From NCBI GenBank assembly GCA_002070955.1, contig MWEK01000031.1:1-52829 (forward strand): a stretch of 52,829 nt of DNA. Direction: 5' to 3'. The notes under the pieces were generated by a model. It was not told the DNA's origin and did no database searches. It was given only the letters and a program-made list of their open reading frames with translations. A program made the position numbers and the translations under genes. This stretch comes from Planctomycetes bacterium ADurb.Bin069. GTDB taxonomy: Bacteria > Planctomycetota > UBA8108 > UBA8890 > UBA8898. Shown piece after piece: positions 36,191-46,100 of the stretch (the stretch's first letter is position 1; each line of letters begins with the position of its first letter).

Positions 36191-37392
36191 GCGCCGCGGG
36201 AAACGCCCCGCCCCTCCGCCGGCGGGAGCTTCGGGACGAAGAGGGCCAGCACGACGAGGGAGAGCGCCGCCGCGGCGGCGTAGCATCCGAAGAGCGTCCG
36301 GAAGCCGAAGCAGCGGATCAACGTCCCGCCGATGGAGCTTCCGGCGATGCCGCCCCCGCCGATGGACAGAGCGATGAAAACCGCCATCGCGCTCTGCTTC
36401 ATATCGATGGGCGCCAGCCGGTTGATATAGTGCACGCTCGCCAAGTAGACGGCGCCGTAGGCGAAGGCGTGGAGCAGTTGCAGCCCCATCAGCCATTCGA
36501 CCGACGGGGCGGCCGCGTACCCCGCCAGCCGGATCGCGGTGGCGACGGATCCCACCGCGAACAAGCCGCGCATGCCGATGCGCGCGATGATGGCGCTGGA
36601 GAAATAGACGACGGGTATCTCGGACGCGGTGCCGATCACCCAGATATAACCCGCCGCCGGGAAATCGAACTCCTTCTGCACGAAGAGCGTGAAGAAGTTG
36701 TAGTGGGAGACCAAACTGAAATTGAAGAAGAAGGACGCCACGGTGAGCGCCACGAAAGGTCGGCGCCGGAACAGCGCAAAGTCCATGACGCGCCGGGGCG
36801 GGGCGCCTCCGGCGCGTTCGACCTTCTCGCGGTCGGTGAGGGGCAGGAGGCCCGCGCTGGCGGCGGACAGGAGCAGCATGACGCAGGCCATGGTCAAAAT
36901 GAGCGCGCGCGCCCCTTCGCCGGCGACGCCGGCGGCCTCCAGGATCAGGATCGAGGTGATGAACGCGAAGGACGCCGACAGGCGCGTGCGGCCGAAGTCC
37001 CCGCCGTGCTCGCTGAGGTACCTGAACACCATGCCGTCCAGGAGCGGCGTGATGGCGCGGAAGAAGAATCCGAAGGCGCCGCCGACGGCCAGGGCGACCA
37101 GGAAATTCTCGATCCAGCCGAAGGACAGGAAACAGGCCATGGTCCCCAGCGCCGCGACGGCGAGGATGCGGCGGCGGCGGCGCGCGCGATCGGAACGCCA
37201 GCCCCAGAGAGGCTGCCCGAGAATGCCGAAGGTCTCGAAGACGCCGAAAACAAAGCCGATATGCTGCTCGTCGAAGCCCTGGAGGCTGAGCAGCTTCTGG
37301 AAGTACGGCGTGAAAACGCCGAACGAACCGGCGAGCGCGGCGTAAGCAAGGGCGAATCTGACCGTCGCCCCGCGCACGGTAGGCGTTTTCAT
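36187..37392 (-). CDS. MFS transporter (MFS_1-like)
   Basis: 401 aa with about 12 membrane helices. It starts at the ATG at 37392 (MKTPTVRGATVRFALAYAALAGSFG); the longer frame upstream is unsupported. LWGWRSDRARRRRR after helix 2 is the MFS loop 2-3 basic motif. The general layout matches LacY-like/nucleoside or aromatic-acid proton symporters of the MFS_1-like group. It is convergent with the dgcNA unit, so any role in importing its substrate is speculative. Confidence 0.85.
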   Translation of the reverse strand: MKTPTVRGATVRFALAYAALAGSFGVFTPYFQKLLSLQGFDEQHIGFVFGVFETFGILGQPLWGWRSDRARRRRRILAVAALGTMACFLSFGWIENFLVALAVGGAFGFFFRAITPLLDGMVFRYLSEHGGDFGRTRLSASFAFITSILILEAAGVAGEGARALILTMACVMLLLSAASAGLLPLTDREKVERAGGAPPRRVMDFALFRRRPFVALTVASFFFNFSLVSHYNFFTLFVQKEFDFPAAGYIWVIGTASEIPVVYFSSAIIARIGMRGLFAVGSVATAIRLAGYAAAPSVEWLMGLQLLHAFAYGAVYLASVHYINRLAPIDMKQSAMAVFIALSIGGGGIAGSSIGGTLIRCFGFRTLFGCYAAAAALSLVVLALFVPKLPPAEGRGVSRGA

Positions 37393-37613
37393 CGTCGCGT
37401 CTGTCGGCCTGCGACCATCACCGCCGGCGCCGGCTCGATCCTCCCCGTCCGATAACCTCGCATTGGAGGGGCGCGGGGATTGTACCCGAAGCGGCGGTCC
37501 GGCGCCACAAGGCCGAAGCGTGCGGGCGCGCCCCTCGAACGGTATGATATTCCCTGAGTGCATTCATCGCAGTCCCGCCCGTGCCGGCCGGCGCGGGCGC
37601 ATAGGAGGAAGCC

Positions 37614-39086
37614 ATGCGAACGCTGTGTGCCTGTCTTGTTCTCGGAACCGCGTTGTGCGCGGCCGACGCCGCCGGCGTCAAGAAGTTCTACTTCCTGTAC
37701 ACCGTCAACAACGCGGGCTACGTCGACGTGTGCGGCTGCAAGAACAAGAAAGTCAAACAGGGCAGCCTCGCGCGCCGCTCGACCCTCGTCAAGGGGCTGC
37801 AAGCCGAGGGCAAGCCCTTCCTCCTCCTGGACGGCGGCAGTTGCCTTTTCGACCTCGACGGCCGCATGCCCAAGGAAGCCGAGCGCGCCCAGATGCTCGC
37901 CAAGGCCTTCGTGATCGTCGAGAGCTACAACCGCATGGGCTACAAGGCCCTCGCCCTGGGCACCTCGGACCTTCTCCTGGGCCTGGACGAGCTCAAGAAG
38001 CTCGGCGCGGCGGCGTCCTTCCCCATCCTCTGCGCCAACTTCTTCGGTCCGGACGGCGCGCTCGTTTTCCCGCCGTGGATCATCGCCGAGGCGGGCGGCG
38101 CCAGGATCGGCATCGTGGGCCTCGTCATGGGGACGATGGGGCTGCACTACCTGGACAAGGTCGCGCCGGGCTGCGCGGTCGGAGATCCCATCGAGGCCGG
38201 CAAGAAAGCCGTCGCCGAGCTCAAGGGCAAGGTCGATCTAATCGTCGCGCTGAGCCACTGCCGCAAGGAGGAGAACGAGGCGCTCGGGCGGGAAGCGCCC
38301 GAGATCGGCATCATTTTCGACCCCAACGTCAACTACGGGAGCCACAGCCTCTTCATGGCCGATCCGAGCGACTACGCGGACCGCTTCGAGAAGGCCCTGG
38401 TCATCCGCGCCGACGGCGAAGGCATGCGCGTGGCGCGGGTGGACGTGGAGATCGAGGCGCCCCTGGCCGAGGTGCGCACATCGCCCGAGCTCAACCGCCT
38501 GGAAAGCAGCCTTGCCGCCGATCCGCTCCCGGCCGATTTGAGCACGGTCCTCGGCCGCGGCGGCTACAACCGCGCGGTGGTGACGCGCCTCTCCATCGAG
38601 CCGCATTTTCTGGATGATCCCGCCATCACGCTGCTGGTCGATACGTGGAAAAAGCAGGACCCCGGCCGGATCGACCCGCAGGCGCTGGCCGCGCTCAAGG
38701 CGGCGCCCGTCGTGTACGCGGGCTATCAGGCCTGCGCCCGGTGCCACGAGCCGCAGTACGAGTTCTGGCGGAAGACGAGGCATGCGACCGCCTTCGCGTC
38801 CCTCAAGGAGAACGACGACCACCTCAGGTACGACTGCATCGCCTGCCACACGGTCGGGTTCGGGATCGCGTTCCTCGATGTGAAGGACGCCGAGAAGTTC
38901 GCGAACGTGCAGTGCGAGTCGTGCCACGGCACGAACCCCGAGCACGTCAAGAACCCGGACGGCGCGCCGAAATGGGATCGGGTCAGCGAGATGACCTGTC
39001 TCACCTGCCACAACGAGCACCAAACGAGGATCCCCTTCAACTTCCCGGCGAAGCTCCCCGCCGTCACCTGCCCGAAGTCGCGCTGA
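37614..39086 (+). CDS. Periplasmic 5'-nucleotidase-like / tetrahaem cytochrome c fusion
   Basis: 490 aa with signal peptide (MRTLCACLVLGTALCAADA). Residues about 22-300 follow the UshA/SoxB-type metallophosphatase layout, but with CGC (VDVCGCKNKKVKQG) in place of the usual Asp-x-His start. Expected metal residues are replaced (LLDGGSCLF, LALGTSDLL); SHCRKEENE remains. Residues about 360-485 hold four CXXCH haem sites: CARCH, CIACH, CESCH and CLTCH, like a cytochrome c554-type domain. It therefore looks like a periplasmic electron carrier fused to a catalytically altered phosphatase fold. Followed by about 180 bases before a sigma-54 element. Confidence 0.85.
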   Translation: MRTLCACLVLGTALCAADAAGVKKFYFLYTVNNAGYVDVCGCKNKKVKQGSLARRSTLVKGLQAEGKPFLLLDGGSCLFDLDGRMPKEAERAQMLAKAFVIVESYNRMGYKALALGTSDLLLGLDELKKLGAAASFPILCANFFGPDGALVFPPWIIAEAGGARIGIVGLVMGTMGLHYLDKVAPGCAVGDPIEAGKKAVAELKGKVDLIVALSHCRKEENEALGREAPEIGIIFDPNVNYGSHSLFMADPSDYADRFEKALVIRADGEGMRVARVDVEIEAPLAEVRTSPELNRLESSLAADPLPADLSTVLGRGGYNRAVVTRLSIEPHFLDDPAITLLVDTWKKQDPGRIDPQALAALKAAPVVYAGYQACARCHEPQYEFWRKTRHATAFASLKENDDHLRYDCIACHTVGFGIAFLDVKDAEKFANVQCESCHGTNPEHVKNPDGAPKWDRVSEMTCLTCHNEHQTRIPFNFPAKLPAVTCPKSR

Positions 39087-39265
39087 ACGGAGGCATCCGC
39101 GCGGATTCAGGCGCCGGTGTGCGCTTCCGATACGCGATGTAAACCGCGCCGCGCCCGCGCGACGGCCGATCCGCGTCCCCCGCCTTTGCGCCGCGGCAGA
39201 CTGAACTCCGCAACTATTTGCCAGATCGTCACTTAGGATTCAGGGCCGCGCCCGGACCCGCGCGG

Positions 39266-39281
39266 CGGCACGTTTCTTGCC
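39266..39281 (+). promoter_or_regulatory. Sigma-54 (-24/-12) promoter of a candidate sRNA
   Basis: CGGCACGTTTCTTGCC has the invariant GG (39267) and GC (39279) at exact spacing and matches GGCACG-N4-TTGC. The predicted start is about 39291. No convincing coding frame follows before a strong terminator, only a six-codon ATG frame at 39311. Confidence 0.72.
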
Positions 39282-39290
39282 ATAAAGTCC

Positions 39291-39406
39291 CTCGCTCGCC
39301 CAAGGACGGTATGTTGACAGGCAAGTGCTAGGCCGGTTCCAGAAGACCCCGAATTCCGCGGCGAGCCTCGCAAAGCCGCGCACGCCCCCGCGTCGCGGCT
39401 TTTTTG
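39291..39406 (+). ncRNA. Candidate sigma-54-dependent small RNA
   Basis: About 115 nt between the predicted sigma-54 start and the end of the terminator T run. A 7-bp stem pairs the 5' end (GCTCGCC, 39294-39300) with GGCGAGC (39360-39366), enclosing about 59 nt. The terminator hairpin follows immediately. It contains one AAGGA element (39302-39306), upstream of an ATG with six codons (MLTGKC), which could be a minimal leader peptide. It lies between the convergent cytochrome gene and thiC. No known RNA family is recognised. Confidence 0.5.
39372..39405 (+). terminator. Strong intrinsic terminator (plus strand)
   Basis: 9-bp stem AAAGCCGCG/CGCGGCTTT (39372-39380, 39394-39402), extendable past one bulged base by ACGC/GCGT around a CCCC loop. 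A six-T run at 39400-39405 overlaps its 3' arm. The T run is only on the plus strand, so it ends plus-strand transcripts, not thiC. Confidence 0.85.
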
Positions 39407-39422
39407 CCGCCGCGGCGGCGGC

Positions 39423-40736
39423 TCACGCCTCCCCGTCGCCCTCGTCCGCCGCGGGGGATGCGCCGTGCAGAGCCTGCGAACTCCGATCGATCCTGATGGA
39501 ACAGAATCTCGGCCCGCACATGCTGCAGGGGTTGGGAGCGGTCTCCCGCTCCTCTCCGAAAAAGGCGCGCGCCCGCGCCGGATCGAGCGCCAGCGCGAAC
39601 TGCTTCTCCCAGTCCAGTTCGCGGCGCGCCTTGGACATCGCATCGTCCCACGCCCGCGCGCCGCGCAGCCCCTTGGCCACGTCGCCCGCGTGGGCGGCGA
39701 TGCGCGCCGCGATCACCCCCTCGCGCACATCCTCGATGTCCGGCAGGCCGAGATGCTCGCTGGGCGTCACGTAGCAGATCATCGCGGCGCCGTAGGCCGC
39801 GGCGAGCGCCGCGCCGATGGCGCTCGTGATGTGGTCGTACCCCGGCGCCACATCGGTGACCACCGGACCGAGCACGTAGAAAGGCGCGCCCCGGCAGAGC
39901 CGCGCCTGGCGGCGCATATTCGTCTCGATCTGGTCGATGGGGACATGCCCCGGGCCCTCGATCATGACCTGGACGCCGGCTGCCTGCGCGCGGGAGGCGA
40001 GCTCCGCGAGGGTCTCCAGCTCGCCGAACTGCGCGCCGTCGCTGGCATCGGCCAGACACCCGGGCCGCAGGCCGTCGCCGAGACTGAGGGTCACATCGTG
40101 CTCCGCCGCGATGGCAAGCAGGTCGTCGAAGCGCTCGTAGAGCGGATTCTCGCGGCCGCGGCTCCGCATCCACGCGGCCAGGATCGCGCCGCCGCGGCTC
40201 ACGATCCCCATGAGGCGCTTCTCGGCGGATAGGAGATGCTCGCGCAGGATTCCGCAGTGAACCGTCATGTAGTCGACGCCCTGGCTGGCGTGCTCGACGA
40301 TCACGTCGAGCAGCCCCTCGGCGGTGAGCGCCTCGGGCTCGCCCGCGCGGGCCACGGCCTCGTAGATCGGCACCGTGCCCACGGGCACCGGGCTAGCCTC
40401 GAGAACCGCCGCGCGGATGGCGGCGATACCATCGCCGGTGGACAGATCCATGACCGTGTCGGCGCCCGCGGCGGCCGCGACTTCCAGCTTCGCCAGTTCC
40501 TCCTCGGCGCCGCTGCGCAGCGGCGAGTTGCCGATGTTGGCGTTGACCTTGCACGCGAATCTCGCGCCGATGCCCACGGGCCGCGCGCAGGACCGACGCA
40601 CGTTCGCCGGGATGACCAGCCGGCCGGCGGCGACCTCCGCGCGCACGAACTCCGGGTCGGCCAGCTCTTTTTCCGCCACGCGCTGCATGAGGAGCGTCAC
40701 CTCCCCCCGGCGGGCGAGCATCAACTGCGTCGGCAT
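39423..40736 (-). CDS. thiC: Phosphomethylpyrimidine synthase ThiC
   Basis: 437 aa radical-SAM enzyme converting aminoimidazole ribotide to the thiamine pyrimidine. [46 protein letters not shown] and the C-terminal cluster motif CSMCGPRFC are all present. The N-terminal domain is short, as in many non-enteric ThiC proteins. The upstream 170 bases show no TPP-riboswitch landmarks, so regulation is not evident. No other thi genes in the window. Confidence 0.96.
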   Translation of the reverse strand: MPTQLMLARRGEVTLLMQRVAEKELADPEFVRAEVAAGRLVIPANVRRSCARPVGIGARFACKVNANIGNSPLRSGAEEELAKLEVAAAAGADTVMDLSTGDGIAAIRAAVLEASPVPVGTVPIYEAVARAGEPEALTAEGLLDVIVEHASQGVDYMTVHCGILREHLLSAEKRLMGIVSRGGAILAAWMRSRGRENPLYERFDDLLAIAAEHDVTLSLGDGLRPGCLADASDGAQFGELETLAELASRAQAAGVQVMIEGPGHVPIDQIETNMRRQARLCRGAPFYVLGPVVTDVAPGYDHITSAIGAALAAAYGAAMICYVTPSEHLGLPDIEDVREGVIAARIAAHAGDVAKGLRGARAWDDAMSKARRELDWEKQFALALDPARARAFFGEERETAPNPCSMCGPRFCSIRIDRSSQALHGASPAADEGDGEA

Positions 40737-40853
40737 AGCGCCTCTCCTGCGGGAACCCGCCCATTGTACCCCTGCCGCGAGGCTTTTTCACCCGCCTGCT
40801 CCCCTCCCCCTGCTTCTGCAGCGCTTCTTTTTCACGGGGGACGCCGACAAACC

Positions 40854-40882
40854 TTTACGGTCGCGCGGCCAGGGAGTACAGT
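40854..40882 (+). promoter_or_regulatory. Sigma-70-type promoter of the 40906-42922 unit
   Basis: -35 TTTACG (40854-40859), a 17-base spacer and -10 TACAGT (40877-40882); each hexamer matches four of six consensus bases. It precedes the remnant GT, rhomboid and dus genes, which are linked by GTGA overlaps. Confidence 0.4.
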
Positions 40883-40905
40883 AACACCGCCGGAAGAGAC
40901 GTTCC

Positions 40906-41130
40906 ATGGCCCAACCCCCGCTCAGAACTCTTCACGTCAACACCGAACGCACCTGGCGCGGCGGCGAGGCCGATGCGACCGCGGCACGGCGGATCAGGCG
41001 CCTGTTGGCGCACGGCCAGCGCGACGTCGTCCACGCCCGCGCATCCCCCGCGCGCTTTACGAAGGACCAAATGGTGCGGGGCACGCTCGCGGTCTACCGG
41101 GAAGCGCTCTCCGAGGGCGCCGCGCCGTGA
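40906..41130 (+). pseudogene. Internally deleted GT4 glycosyltransferase remnant (74 aa)
   Basis: The N-terminus LRTLHVNTERTWRGGE is the opening strand and Gly loop of GT4 enzymes ('LHVNTERTWRGGE.Q'). The C-terminus RFTKDQMVRGTLAVYREAL is the closing helix of the same family ('RFT...MV..T..VY'). The roughly 300 residues of catalytic core expected between them are missing, while the frame is kept open and ATG and ribosome site (GGAAGAGAC) remain. It is coupled to the rhomboid gene by GTGA. It is either a recent in-frame deletion or an assembly gap, and may persist as a translational leader for rhomboid. Confidence 0.6.
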
Positions 41131-41954
41131 TCCCGCTTTACGACCGCAATCGCCCGCTCCGCACCCCGGTGATCACTTTCGCCTTGATCGCCGCCAACGT
41201 GTTCGTCTTCCTCTTTGAAATCACGGTAAGCTGGCAGCAGGGCCCGGAAGGCTTGAAACATTTCTTCCAGCGCTGGGGCGTCAGACCGGTGTGCGTCGCG
41301 GCCCTCCTCGCCGGCAAAAGCGAGATCGTCGTCCGCCCTCCCCCCTTGCCCTCCGACCTCCCGGCCCCCTTCGAGCGCTTCTTCCGCCGCCCGCCCGCCG
41401 AAGAGCGCATCCCGATCACGGCGGCCGCCTGCCTGATGCCGCTTTTCACCTGCATGTTTCTTCACGGCGGCTGGGGGCACCTCATCGGCAATATGTGGTT
41501 CCTCTGGATCTTCGGCGACAATGTGGAGGACCGGCTTGGGCGCCTGCGCTTCCTCGTCTTTTACCTCGCGACCGGCGTTCTGGCTTCCTGTACGCAGATT
41601 GGCGTCACCCTCGCGTTCTCCCGCGACACGCTGACGCCGATGATCGGCGCGAGCGGCGCGGTGTCGGCCGTGCTAGGGGCGTACTGGATCGCCTTTCCGT
41701 ACGCGCGCGTCGTGACGCTCCTGCCCTTCGTATTCATCCTGCCCATCGCCGAACTGCCCGCGTGGCTCTACCTGATCCTCTGGTTTCTCTTCGCGCAGCT
41801 CCTTCCCGCGGTGGGCACCCTGGGAAGCGAGCAGGGTATCGCGTTCTGGGCTCATATCGGCGGCTTTGCCGCGGGCTGCGCCTACCTGTGGCGTCTGAAG
41901 CACCGACCGCCGCGCCCGCCGGGGCGGTACGTCCGGTTCAGGCCTTTGCCGTGA
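41127..41954 (+). CDS. Rhomboid intramembrane serine protease
   Basis: 275 aa, GTG overlapping the upstream stop. About six or seven membrane helices. HGGWGHLIGNMWFLWIFGDNVED contains the conserved HxxxN region. Catalytic Ser176 is in IGASGAVSAVLGAY and His243 in FWAHIGGFAAG. A longer than usual loop (about 40-100) follows helix 1. It cleaves membrane protein substrates within the bilayer; the target is unknown. Followed by dus with another GTGA overlap. Confidence 0.93.
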   Translation: MIPLYDRNRPLRTPVITFALIAANVFVFLFEITVSWQQGPEGLKHFFQRWGVRPVCVAALLAGKSEIVVRPPPLPSDLPAPFERFFRRPPAEERIPITAAACLMPLFTCMFLHGGWGHLIGNMWFLWIFGDNVEDRLGRLRFLVFYLATGVLASCTQIGVTLAFSRDTLTPMIGASGAVSAVLGAYWIAFPYARVVTLLPFVFILPIAELPAWLYLILWFLFAQLLPAVGTLGSEQGIAFWAHIGGFAAGCAYLWRLKHRPPRPPGRYVRFRPLP

Positions 41955-42922
41955 ACGCCGCTTTCCGCATCGCCTGCGTGCCCATCGCCTCGCCCCTCGT
42001 CCTGGCGCCCATGGCGGGCTACACGACCTCCGCGCTCAGGCTGCTCGCCAAGGAGGCCGGCTGCGGCTTGGTCTTTTCCGAGACGATCAGCTCCAAGGCC
42101 ATCTTCCACGGGAACGAACGTTCCTGGAGCTTGATGGCCTTCCAACCCGCCGAACGGCCTATCGCCCTCCAACTGCTGGGCGGCGACCCGGAGATCGTCG
42201 CGCACGCCGTGACACGCGCCGAGGAACTCGCGCCCGATCTCATCGACATCAACCTCGGCTGTCCGAAGCCCAAGGTGACGTCCAAGCGCGAGGGCGCGGC
42301 GCTGCTTGCGGACCCGGTTCGCGCGACGGCGATCGTCCGCGCCGCCTGCAAGGCCGCGCGCGCGCCGGTCACGGTGAAGCTCAGGCTCCCGGACGAAGGC
42401 GCGCGGCCCGAATTCATCGACTTCCTCCGAGGGCTCCAGGACTGCGGCGCCGCCGCCTTGACGCTCCACCCTCGAACGGTCGCGGAAGGTTTCGGCGGAC
42501 GGGCGCGCTGGGAGGTGTTCTCCGCCGTCGCGGAGCGGATTTCGGTGCCGCTCATCGCCTCGGGCGATGCGAAGAACGCCGACGATGTCCGCGCGCTGCT
42601 CGGCATGGGCTGCGCCGCCGTCATGATCGGCCGCGCCGCGATCGGCAACCCGTATCTCTTCAGGGAGATCCTTGCGGACCTGGCGGGGCGGCCGGCCCCG
42701 GCCCAGGCGCCCGCCGAGCGGCTGTCCCTTTGCCTGCGGCACCTGGCAATGCTGGCCCGCGAGAGCGACGAGCGCACAGCAGTCCTCGTCATGCGCAAGC
42801 AGCTCGGCCCCTACTTGAAGACGGTGCCGGGCCACAAGCAGCTCACGGCGGCGCTCGTCGCCATCGACCGGTACGCCGACCTCGCGGCGGCCATCGACTC
42901 AATTCGCCGCGGGCTCTTGTGA
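41951..42922 (+). CDS. dus: tRNA-dihydrouridine synthase
   Basis: 323 aa FMN enzyme reducing uridines in tRNA D-loops. LVLAPMAGYTTSALRLL, FSETISSKAI, QLLGGDPE, the catalytic Cys in INLGCPKPKVTSKREGAALL, VKLRLP, LTLHPRTVAEGFGG, SGDAKNADDV and the phosphate-binding MIGRAAIGNPYLF are all in place. DusB-like architecture; GTG start coupled to rhomboid. Confidence 0.94.
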   Translation: MNAAFRIACVPIASPLVLAPMAGYTTSALRLLAKEAGCGLVFSETISSKAIFHGNERSWSLMAFQPAERPIALQLLGGDPEIVAHAVTRAEELAPDLIDINLGCPKPKVTSKREGAALLADPVRATAIVRAACKAARAPVTVKLRLPDEGARPEFIDFLRGLQDCGAAALTLHPRTVAEGFGGRARWEVFSAVAERISVPLIASGDAKNADDVRALLGMGCAAVMIGRAAIGNPYLFREILADLAGRPAPAQAPAERLSLCLRHLAMLARESDERTAVLVMRKQLGPYLKTVPGHKQLTAALVAIDRYADLAAAIDSIRRGLL

Positions 42923-43010
42923 TCTCGCGGTGTGACCGCCACCGCAAACCTCGGCAATCCGGCTGTTTTTTGCTCACTTCCCGGTTTTTTCTCGCAATAA
43001 ACCGGATGGG

Positions 43011-43019
43011 TGATAAAAT
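43011..43019 (+). promoter_or_regulatory. Extended -10 promoter before the kinase operon
   Basis: TGATAAAAT, an extended -10 (TGn plus TAAAAT), in an AT-rich pocket of the dus-kinase gap; no good -35 is seen. Transcription would start near 43026, leaving an 85-base leader. The same gap holds several T runs and an inverted repeat (CCGGTT/AACCGG, 42981-43004). Confidence 0.4.
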
Positions 43020-43110
43020 CGAGCCTTATGCTCTACCATGTTCGGCCGAAAATTGAACGGTCTTTTTTTGGCCGCGAGATACGGTTTTCGGCGGCGTCTG
43101 CCATGCCGGC

Positions 43111-46100
43111 GTGGTCGGCGCCGACTTTGCGGGCCGGACCCGCCTTTGGACGGTACCCTTGAGCGGCCTTCCTCCACGCTACGAGAGGCGCCGTTTCTTG
43201 GGAAGCGGCGCGAGCGGCGAAGTCTTTCTCGCCCTCGACCGTGAAACAGGCGGCGAGGTCGCCGTCAAGCTTTTCTTCGCGGACGCGGCACCCACCGCCG
43301 AAAGCGAAGGCGAAATCGGCGCCTTGGGCGCCCTTTCCCACGACCGCATCGTCAAGCTGCTGGACCACGGCATCCACGCGGGGCGGCCCTTCACCGTCTG
43401 CGAGTTCGTCCGCGGCATGAGCCTCAAGGAGCGCTTCGCCGCCGGCCCGCCCGCCACGCGGGAGGAGGTCGTGCGCTCCTGCGACTTCCTCCTCCAGATC
43501 CTCGGCGCCCTCGACCATGTGCATGCCGCCGGCTTGCTGCACCGCGACCTCAAACCCGCCAACGTGCACCTGGAGTTCACGGCCGCGGCCGAGCTTCCGC
43601 CCGCGGCCGATCTGCCCGCAAGTCCCTTTCTCAAGGCCAAACTCCTCGACTTCGGTTTCGCGCGCAGGCGCGGCCGCGCCGAGGAACGCTTCGAGGGCAC
43701 GCCGGCCTACGCGGCGCCCGAGCAGATTCGTTCGCCGGCTCTCGGCGACGAGCGCGCGGATCTCTTCGCGGCCGGCGCCGTGCTCTACGAAGCCCTCACC
43801 GGCAAACCGCCTTTTACGAGCCTTCAGGCCCTCATGAGCGGCGAGGCTCCGGCGGCGCCCCACGTCCTCAACCCCGCCGTTCCCGAAGAGGTGAGCGCCC
43901 CGGCGCTCGCGCTTCTCGCCGCCTCGCCGTTCAAGCGGCCCGCCTCGGCCGCCGAGGCCGCCGAACGGCTCGAAGGCGCCCTTCACCCGCAAGGGCTCGC
44001 ATTCCAGGCCCCGCCCCCGCCTCCCGGCGGCGCGAACGCGCTCACCGAGGATGCGGTCTTTCTCATGCTCTCGGCCTCCGCGCGGCCGCGCACGGCGCCG
44101 GCGCGCGCCCTCCTGGACCGCGTCCTGGCCGCAACCGGCGGCCTCGCCGCCTTGTGCGCGCCGCATATCGAGGCGCTCCACCGCGGCGGGGGGCTCGCGC
44201 GCCGCTTCGGCGAACTCGCCGCCGTCGATGCGCCTCCGGAGCCGGCGCGGGTCGCCGCGTTCCCCGCCCTCGACGCGGGGCTCAACGGCGAGGAGCGCGC
44301 GTTTCTCGGCGCCGCCGCCTGCCTGCGCGAGTTTACGGCGGAAGAAGCCGCCGCCGCCGCCGCGGCTCCCGTCGCGACGATCCGCGCGCTGCTTGCGCGC
44401 CTCCAAGACGCCGCGCTCCTGCGCTCCCGCGGCGGGGTTTGGTCCTTCACGGCCGCGCTTGCGCGCGCGCATTTCGCCGCCGCGCTCCCGGCGGCCGAGA
44501 TCCGCGCGCTCCACGAACGAGCCGCGGCCGTGCGCCGCGCCGCCCCGGCGGAGGTGCGGGCGTATCACCTGCGCGGCGCCGGCCGAAGCGCCGAAGCCTT
44601 CGGTCTGTACCTTGACGCCGCCACGGCCCGCGAAAGCGGCGGCCGGCTTCAGGAGGCCCACGCGCTGGTCGAGGAGGCGCTGGCGCTCGAACACGCGCCG
44701 ACGGATATCGAGGCGCTGCGGCTGAGCCACATCCTGCTTGCCGCCGGCAACCCGCGCCGCGCCCTCGAGCTCCTCCGGAGCCGCCTGCGCGCGCCGGAGC
44801 GCGCCGGCGCCCGGGAAAGCGAGTTTCTCCTCGCCGCCGGCCGCGCCGCCCTGCGCGCCGGAGAATTCGCCGAGGCCTGCGCGAGCTTTTCGCGCGCCGC
44901 CGAGCTCCTCGCGGGCAAGGGCACGCCGCGCGAGCTCTTGGAGTGCGAACGAGGCCTCGGGGCGGCCTGCCGCTCCCTCGGCGATCTGGCCGAGGCCGAG
45001 GCCGCCTACCGCCGCATGGCGGCTCACGCCGCCGCCGCCGCCGACCGCACGGGAACCATCGAGGCCCTCCACGGCGCCGGCCTCGTGGCCAAGGACCGCG
45101 GCGACCTAGCCGCCGCTGAGCGGGATCTCAGCCGCGCCGCCGCCGAGGCCGATGCCATCGGCGACCGGCGCAGGGCGGCGGTCGCCTGGCACAACCTCGG
45201 CAACGTGCTGCGCGCCGCGGACAAGCACCGTGAGGCCGCCGAGCTCTTCCGCGCCGCGATCGCGGCGCGCAAGACCATCGGCGACCGCCACGGGCTGGCG
45301 ATCACGTACACGAGCCTCGCCCAGGAGGACGCGCGCCGCGGCGACCTGCGCGCGGCGCTCGAAGCCCTCCGGCAGAGCCAGCGCCTGTTTCTCGAGGCCG
45401 GCGACCGCAAGGGGCTTGCCGTCGTCCTGATCAACCGCGGCCTGCTGCTCGGCGCCCAGGGGGACTTCGAGGAGGCGCTCGCGACGTTCCGGCGCGCATC
45501 GCTGCTCGCGGCGCGGCTCGGCGATGCCCGCAACGCCCTCGAAGCCGATCTGGCCGCCGCCGAGATTCTCGTCATTCGCGGCGACGCGGAAGCCGAGGAC
45601 ATCCTCTCCCGCGCGCGCGCCGCGCCGACGGCGACGGACCGCACCGAAGCCCGCGCGCTGGCGCTGCTGGCGTCCGCGGCCTTGCGCCGCGGCGCGCTCG
45701 ACGAGGCTCAGGCCTTGGCTGAAGACGCGGCGGCGCGGCTTCCCTCCCACCGGAACGTCGAGGAGAACGCCGAGCTGCGCGGCCTCTGCGCCGAGATCCT
45801 CAACGCGCGCGGGGAGCACGACGCCGCCGTCCAAATCGCGCGGGAAGCGTACCTGCGGCTTCCCGACACGGCGGCGCCGCAGGCCCGCGGCCGCCTCGCC
45901 CGGATTCTCGGCGAGGCGTGGCTGGAGATGGGCCCCATGTGGGCCGACCGGACGGAAAAGCATCTGCGCGAGGCGGAGACGCTGCTCGCCGGCGCGGGAT
46001 ACGTTTACGAGCTTGCGCGCGCGCGCCTCGCGTGGGCGCGCTATCTGGCCTACGCGGGCGAGGCGGGCGAGGCGCTGCGGGTCGCCGCCGCGGCGCGCGC

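Noticed and set aside
40737..40905. TPP riboswitch upstream of thiC
   Set aside because: I looked for the conserved thi-box landmarks (CTGAGA and ACCTGA-like) on the minus strand and saw none.
42960..42975. Possible sigma-54 element before the kinase gene (CGGCTG..TTTTGCT)
   Set aside because: GG to GC distance is 11, not 12, and the CAC part of the -24 box is missing.
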